35,508 bases of DNA from assembly GCF_030654915.1 (NCBI RefSeq), contig NZ_JAURWM010000159.1, forward strand, positions 1 through 35,508, read 5' to 3'. This document shows positions 33,992 to 35,508 of this stretch, one piece after another. Position numbers and translations under genes: made by a program. The DNA comes from Phenylobacterium sp. Its GTDB lineage: Bacteria > Pseudomonadota > Alphaproteobacteria > Caulobacterales > Caulobacteraceae. Under the pieces are notes generated by a model. That model saw only the letters and a program-made list of their open reading frames with translations, had not been told where the DNA came from and did not search any database. Positions within the stretch are counted from its first letter, which is position 1. Each line of letters starts with the position of its first letter.

Positions 33992-34390
33992 CTAGGAGCG
34001 CCTGCGGTCTTTTGTGCGTTGCTGGGCGAAGGCCAGCCCCGCAGCGCCTGCGACCACCCCGGCCAGTCCGATCCCGGCCACAAGGGTGGCTGAGGCCCGG
34101 CCCCGATTGCCGATCACGAAGCGATGAAAGCGACCCCCTTCCGATGCCCACCAGGCCCCGGAAGGTTTGTGGAAGCCGTGTCGGTTGAAGGTCGCTGCCG
34201 AGGCCCTGGCCACGTCCGCCGCTTCGGCTGCGCTGCGGCCAGTGGCGATCACCTCGATCGTCGGCGGGGTCTTCTTGGGGTCGTCGGTCAGAGCCCAGCT
34301 CTGCTGCGTGACGCTGAACACTCGGCCGAGCGGCGCATGAGTCGAAATCCGCGGGCGGTGGCGAAGGAAGCGATCGACAGATTCAGCCAT
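33992..34390 (-). CDS. Uncharacterised protein with one C-terminal membrane segment
   Basis: 132 aa. The soluble N-terminal part (about 1-95) contains TIEVIATGRSAAEAADVARA followed by FNRHGFHKPSGAWW, a small alpha/beta-looking unit. A hydrophobic segment lies at about 101-121 (LVAGIGLAGVVAGAAGLAFA), with a strongly basic end (TKDRRRS) that should stay in the cytoplasm. The ATG at 34390 has GGAG about 11 bases upstream. Codon use is like its neighbours, so it is probably real. I recognise no family. It lies 123 bases before the metB-like gene on the same strand. Confidence 0.6.
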   Translation of the reverse strand: MAESVDRFLRHRPRISTHAPLGRVFSVTQQSWALTDDPKKTPPTIEVIATGRSAAEAADVARASAATFNRHGFHKPSGAWWASEGGRFHRFVIGNRGRASATLVAGIGLAGVVAGAAGLAFAQQRTKDRRRS

Positions 34391-34559
34391 GCGACAACGA
34401 AGCTCCGGTTAGCACCGCGGATCAAGCCCAAGGCTAACTGGTTCGCTCAGTCTGTGACAGGCGACATGCATCGACAATCGGCCCCGGTACACATTCGTGA
34501 CCAGGGCGCCCTCAGGGCGTGGCGCCTTGAGCCTGCCGAATAGGACGATGCGATGGGCG

Positions 34560-35225
34560 CTAGTGCGTCGCCAGAACGACGCCGAGCAGGACGGCGGCCC
34601 AATGAGCGCCGGCCCCAGCCACCACGTGGCCGTGCCAGATCGCCCGAGAGAACCGCAGCTTCTTGTTCACATAGAAGGCTACGCCAGTGGAATAGAGCAG
34701 TCCGCCGACCACCAGCAGGGTCAGGGTGATGGGGCTCGCGCCATCGATCAGCGGCTTTATGGCCAGGACGATGATCCAGCCGAGCGCGAGATAGGCGGCC
34801 ACCCAGAGGCGGCGGTCGATCACCGGGAGGAACACCTTGCCCAGGGCGCCGAACAAGGCGACCGACCAGACCGCTATCGTCATGCCCCAGGCCCAGGCGC
34901 CGGTCAGGGTTTGGGTCGTGAACGGGGTGTAGGAGCCTGCGATCATCAGGAAGATGCCGGCGTGGTCCAGGCGTCGTAGAACCGGCCGATATTGCGGCTT
35001 GGCGAAGTTGTAGGCGGTCGAGAAGCCAAGCATCGCCAACAGGCCCACGGCGTAGATACCGACGGCTACCGCCTTGCTGAGCGAGTGATCCTTGACGGCC
35101 AGGACAAGCAGCACGACGCCGCCGATCAGGGCCAGGGTCAGGCCGACGATATGGACGACCAGATCGGCGCACTTCGCCCCGGCGGTCGGGTAGTGGCGCG
35201 GCGCGATAGGCGCGGGCTGGTTCAT
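34560..35225 (-). CDS. Haemolysin III / TrhA (PAQR-like) membrane protein
   Basis: 221 aa, seven predicted TM helices. Seen: the N-terminal DLVVHIVGLTLALIGG (TM1 with His), STAYNF followed by LRRLDHAGIFLMIAGSYTPF (the S...D-H metal-site motif of the family), and the C-terminal AIWHGHVVAGAGAHW with the HxxxxxxxH pair. The Ser/Asp/three-His set is the putative zinc site of PAQR-type hydrolases. Bacterial members (TrhA/YqfA) affect membrane energetics and lipid balance; haemolysis is a historic name. The ATG at 35225 (GAGG six bases upstream) is preferred over one at 35243. It diverges from the LigT-like gene. Confidence 0.9.
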   Translation of the reverse strand: MNQPAPIAPRHYPTAGAKCADLVVHIVGLTLALIGGVVLLVLAVKDHSLSKAVAVGIYAVGLLAMLGFSTAYNFAKPQYRPVLRRLDHAGIFLMIAGSYTPFTTQTLTGAWAWGMTIAVWSVALFGALGKVFLPVIDRRLWVAAYLALGWIIVLAIKPLIDGASPITLTLLVVGGLLYSTGVAFYVNKKLRFSRAIWHGHVVAGAGAHWAAVLLGVVLATH

Positions 35226-35351
35226 GGATCGCCTCGCTCTCATGGAGGATCTGAGAAACGCAGTTAGACGCCCGGCGGGCGTGATTGTCGATCTCCGCCG
35301 GCTGGAGTGGGGCGATATGGCCGAGACACGGCTTCCGTCTCAGATTCCAAT

Positions 35352-35366
35352 GTTCTATCTTTGTTC
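35352..35366 (+). promoter_or_regulatory. LexA (SOS) box
   Basis: GTTC (35352-35355), seven bases, GTTC (35363-35366): an exact match to the alphaproteobacterial LexA operator GTTC-N7-GTTC. It lies 24 bases before the ATG at 35391, where bound LexA would block a promoter for the plus-strand gene. The HlyIII start is 126 bases away on the other side, so control of that gene is less likely. Confidence 0.65.
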
Positions 35367-35390
35367 TGGGGTGTGTGGAGCGCGTTGAAC

Positions 35391-35508
35391 ATGGCCAAGC
35401 AGCTACGCCTCGATATCCCCTGGCCTCCCAGAGAGGCTCGGCAAGTCGTGTTCTTCGCGATCATGCCTGACGCGGTCGATGGTGCGCGGCTCACCACGTT
35501 CGGAAAGC
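35391..35508 (+). CDS. Probable 2'-5' RNA ligase/LigT-family (cyclic phosphodiesterase) protein, 5' part only
   Basis: The frame opens with ATG at 35391 (GGAG ten bases upstream) and is still open at the window end, giving 39 residues. After a short Pro-containing lead, VVFFAIMPDAVDGARL resembles the first beta strand and helix of the LigT/2H phosphoesterase superfamily (typical start x-x-FFAxxPDxxxxxxL). Family members open or close 2',3'-cyclic or 2'-5' RNA phosphate bonds. The two catalytic HxT/S motifs lie downstream and cannot be checked. The exact LexA box just upstream suggests induction by DNA damage. Confidence 0.55.
   Translation, partial: MAKQLRLDIPWPPREARQVVFFAIMPDAVDGARLTTFGK

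Overview
The window reads as chromosomal DNA of a high-GC alphaproteobacterium, most likely Caulobacteraceae (Caulobacter/Phenylobacterium-like). The basis is the strong G/C bias at third codon positions, three TonB-dependent receptors in 18 kb, a CYP153-type P450, a tandem cold-shock-domain protein, DUF2171 and LssY_C proteins, and one exact alphaproteobacterial LexA box (GTTC-N7-GTTC). No rRNA, tRNA, CRISPR array or intact insertion sequence was recognised. Family names come from reading motifs by eye; no database search was run.

Layout. 1-645: 3' part of a CYP153-like alkane/fatty-acid hydroxylase. 646-1189: AT-richer spacer with a possible 49-aa membrane peptide. 1190-3256: a UbiB/ABC1 kinase-like gene and an Hsp20 gene that converge and overlap at their 3' ends. 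3257-4203: almost 1 kb without a convincing gene. 4204-17784 is read entirely from the minus strand. In transcription order it holds a siderophore receptor, DUF3649, a PepSY membrane protein, DUF3325 and a ferredoxin-NADP reductase-like flavoprotein, then DUF4198, then an MdtABC-like tripartite efflux set (adaptor plus two RND pumps). Start/stop overlaps show translational coupling. 18025-20154 (+) is a second siderophore receptor, divergent from the first. Fur-like dyads lie in front of both receptors and in front of the DUF4198 gene, so the likely theme is iron: outer-membrane uptake, then inner-membrane/cytoplasmic reduction, with an efflux pump attached.

20318-24147: an LssY_C protein, then a CDO-like cupin coupled to a DHA2-type MFS exporter, both divergent from a LysR regulator with a dyad in the shared promoter. 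24257-25162: divergent DUF2171 and secreted NTF2-like genes. 25191-29212: a TonB receptor whose stop codon overlaps a possible start of a Tat-exported PhoD-like phosphatase, suggesting uptake and hydrolysis of a phosphate ester. 29433-31146: an SDR dehydrogenase, a tandem cold-shock protein and an HU protein, the last two converging on a perfect 14-bp hairpin.

31554-33868: a cystathionine gamma-synthase-like gene overlapping a kynureninase-like PLP enzyme (ATGA junction). 33992-35225: an uncharacterised single-TM protein and an HlyIII/TrhA membrane protein. At the right edge a probable 2'-5' RNA ligase/LigT-family gene begins on the plus strand directly behind the LexA box, so it is probably SOS-controlled.

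The best candidates for a little-described system are the iron-reduction operon fused to an efflux operon, the receptor-PhoD pair, and the cupin/MFS/LysR module.
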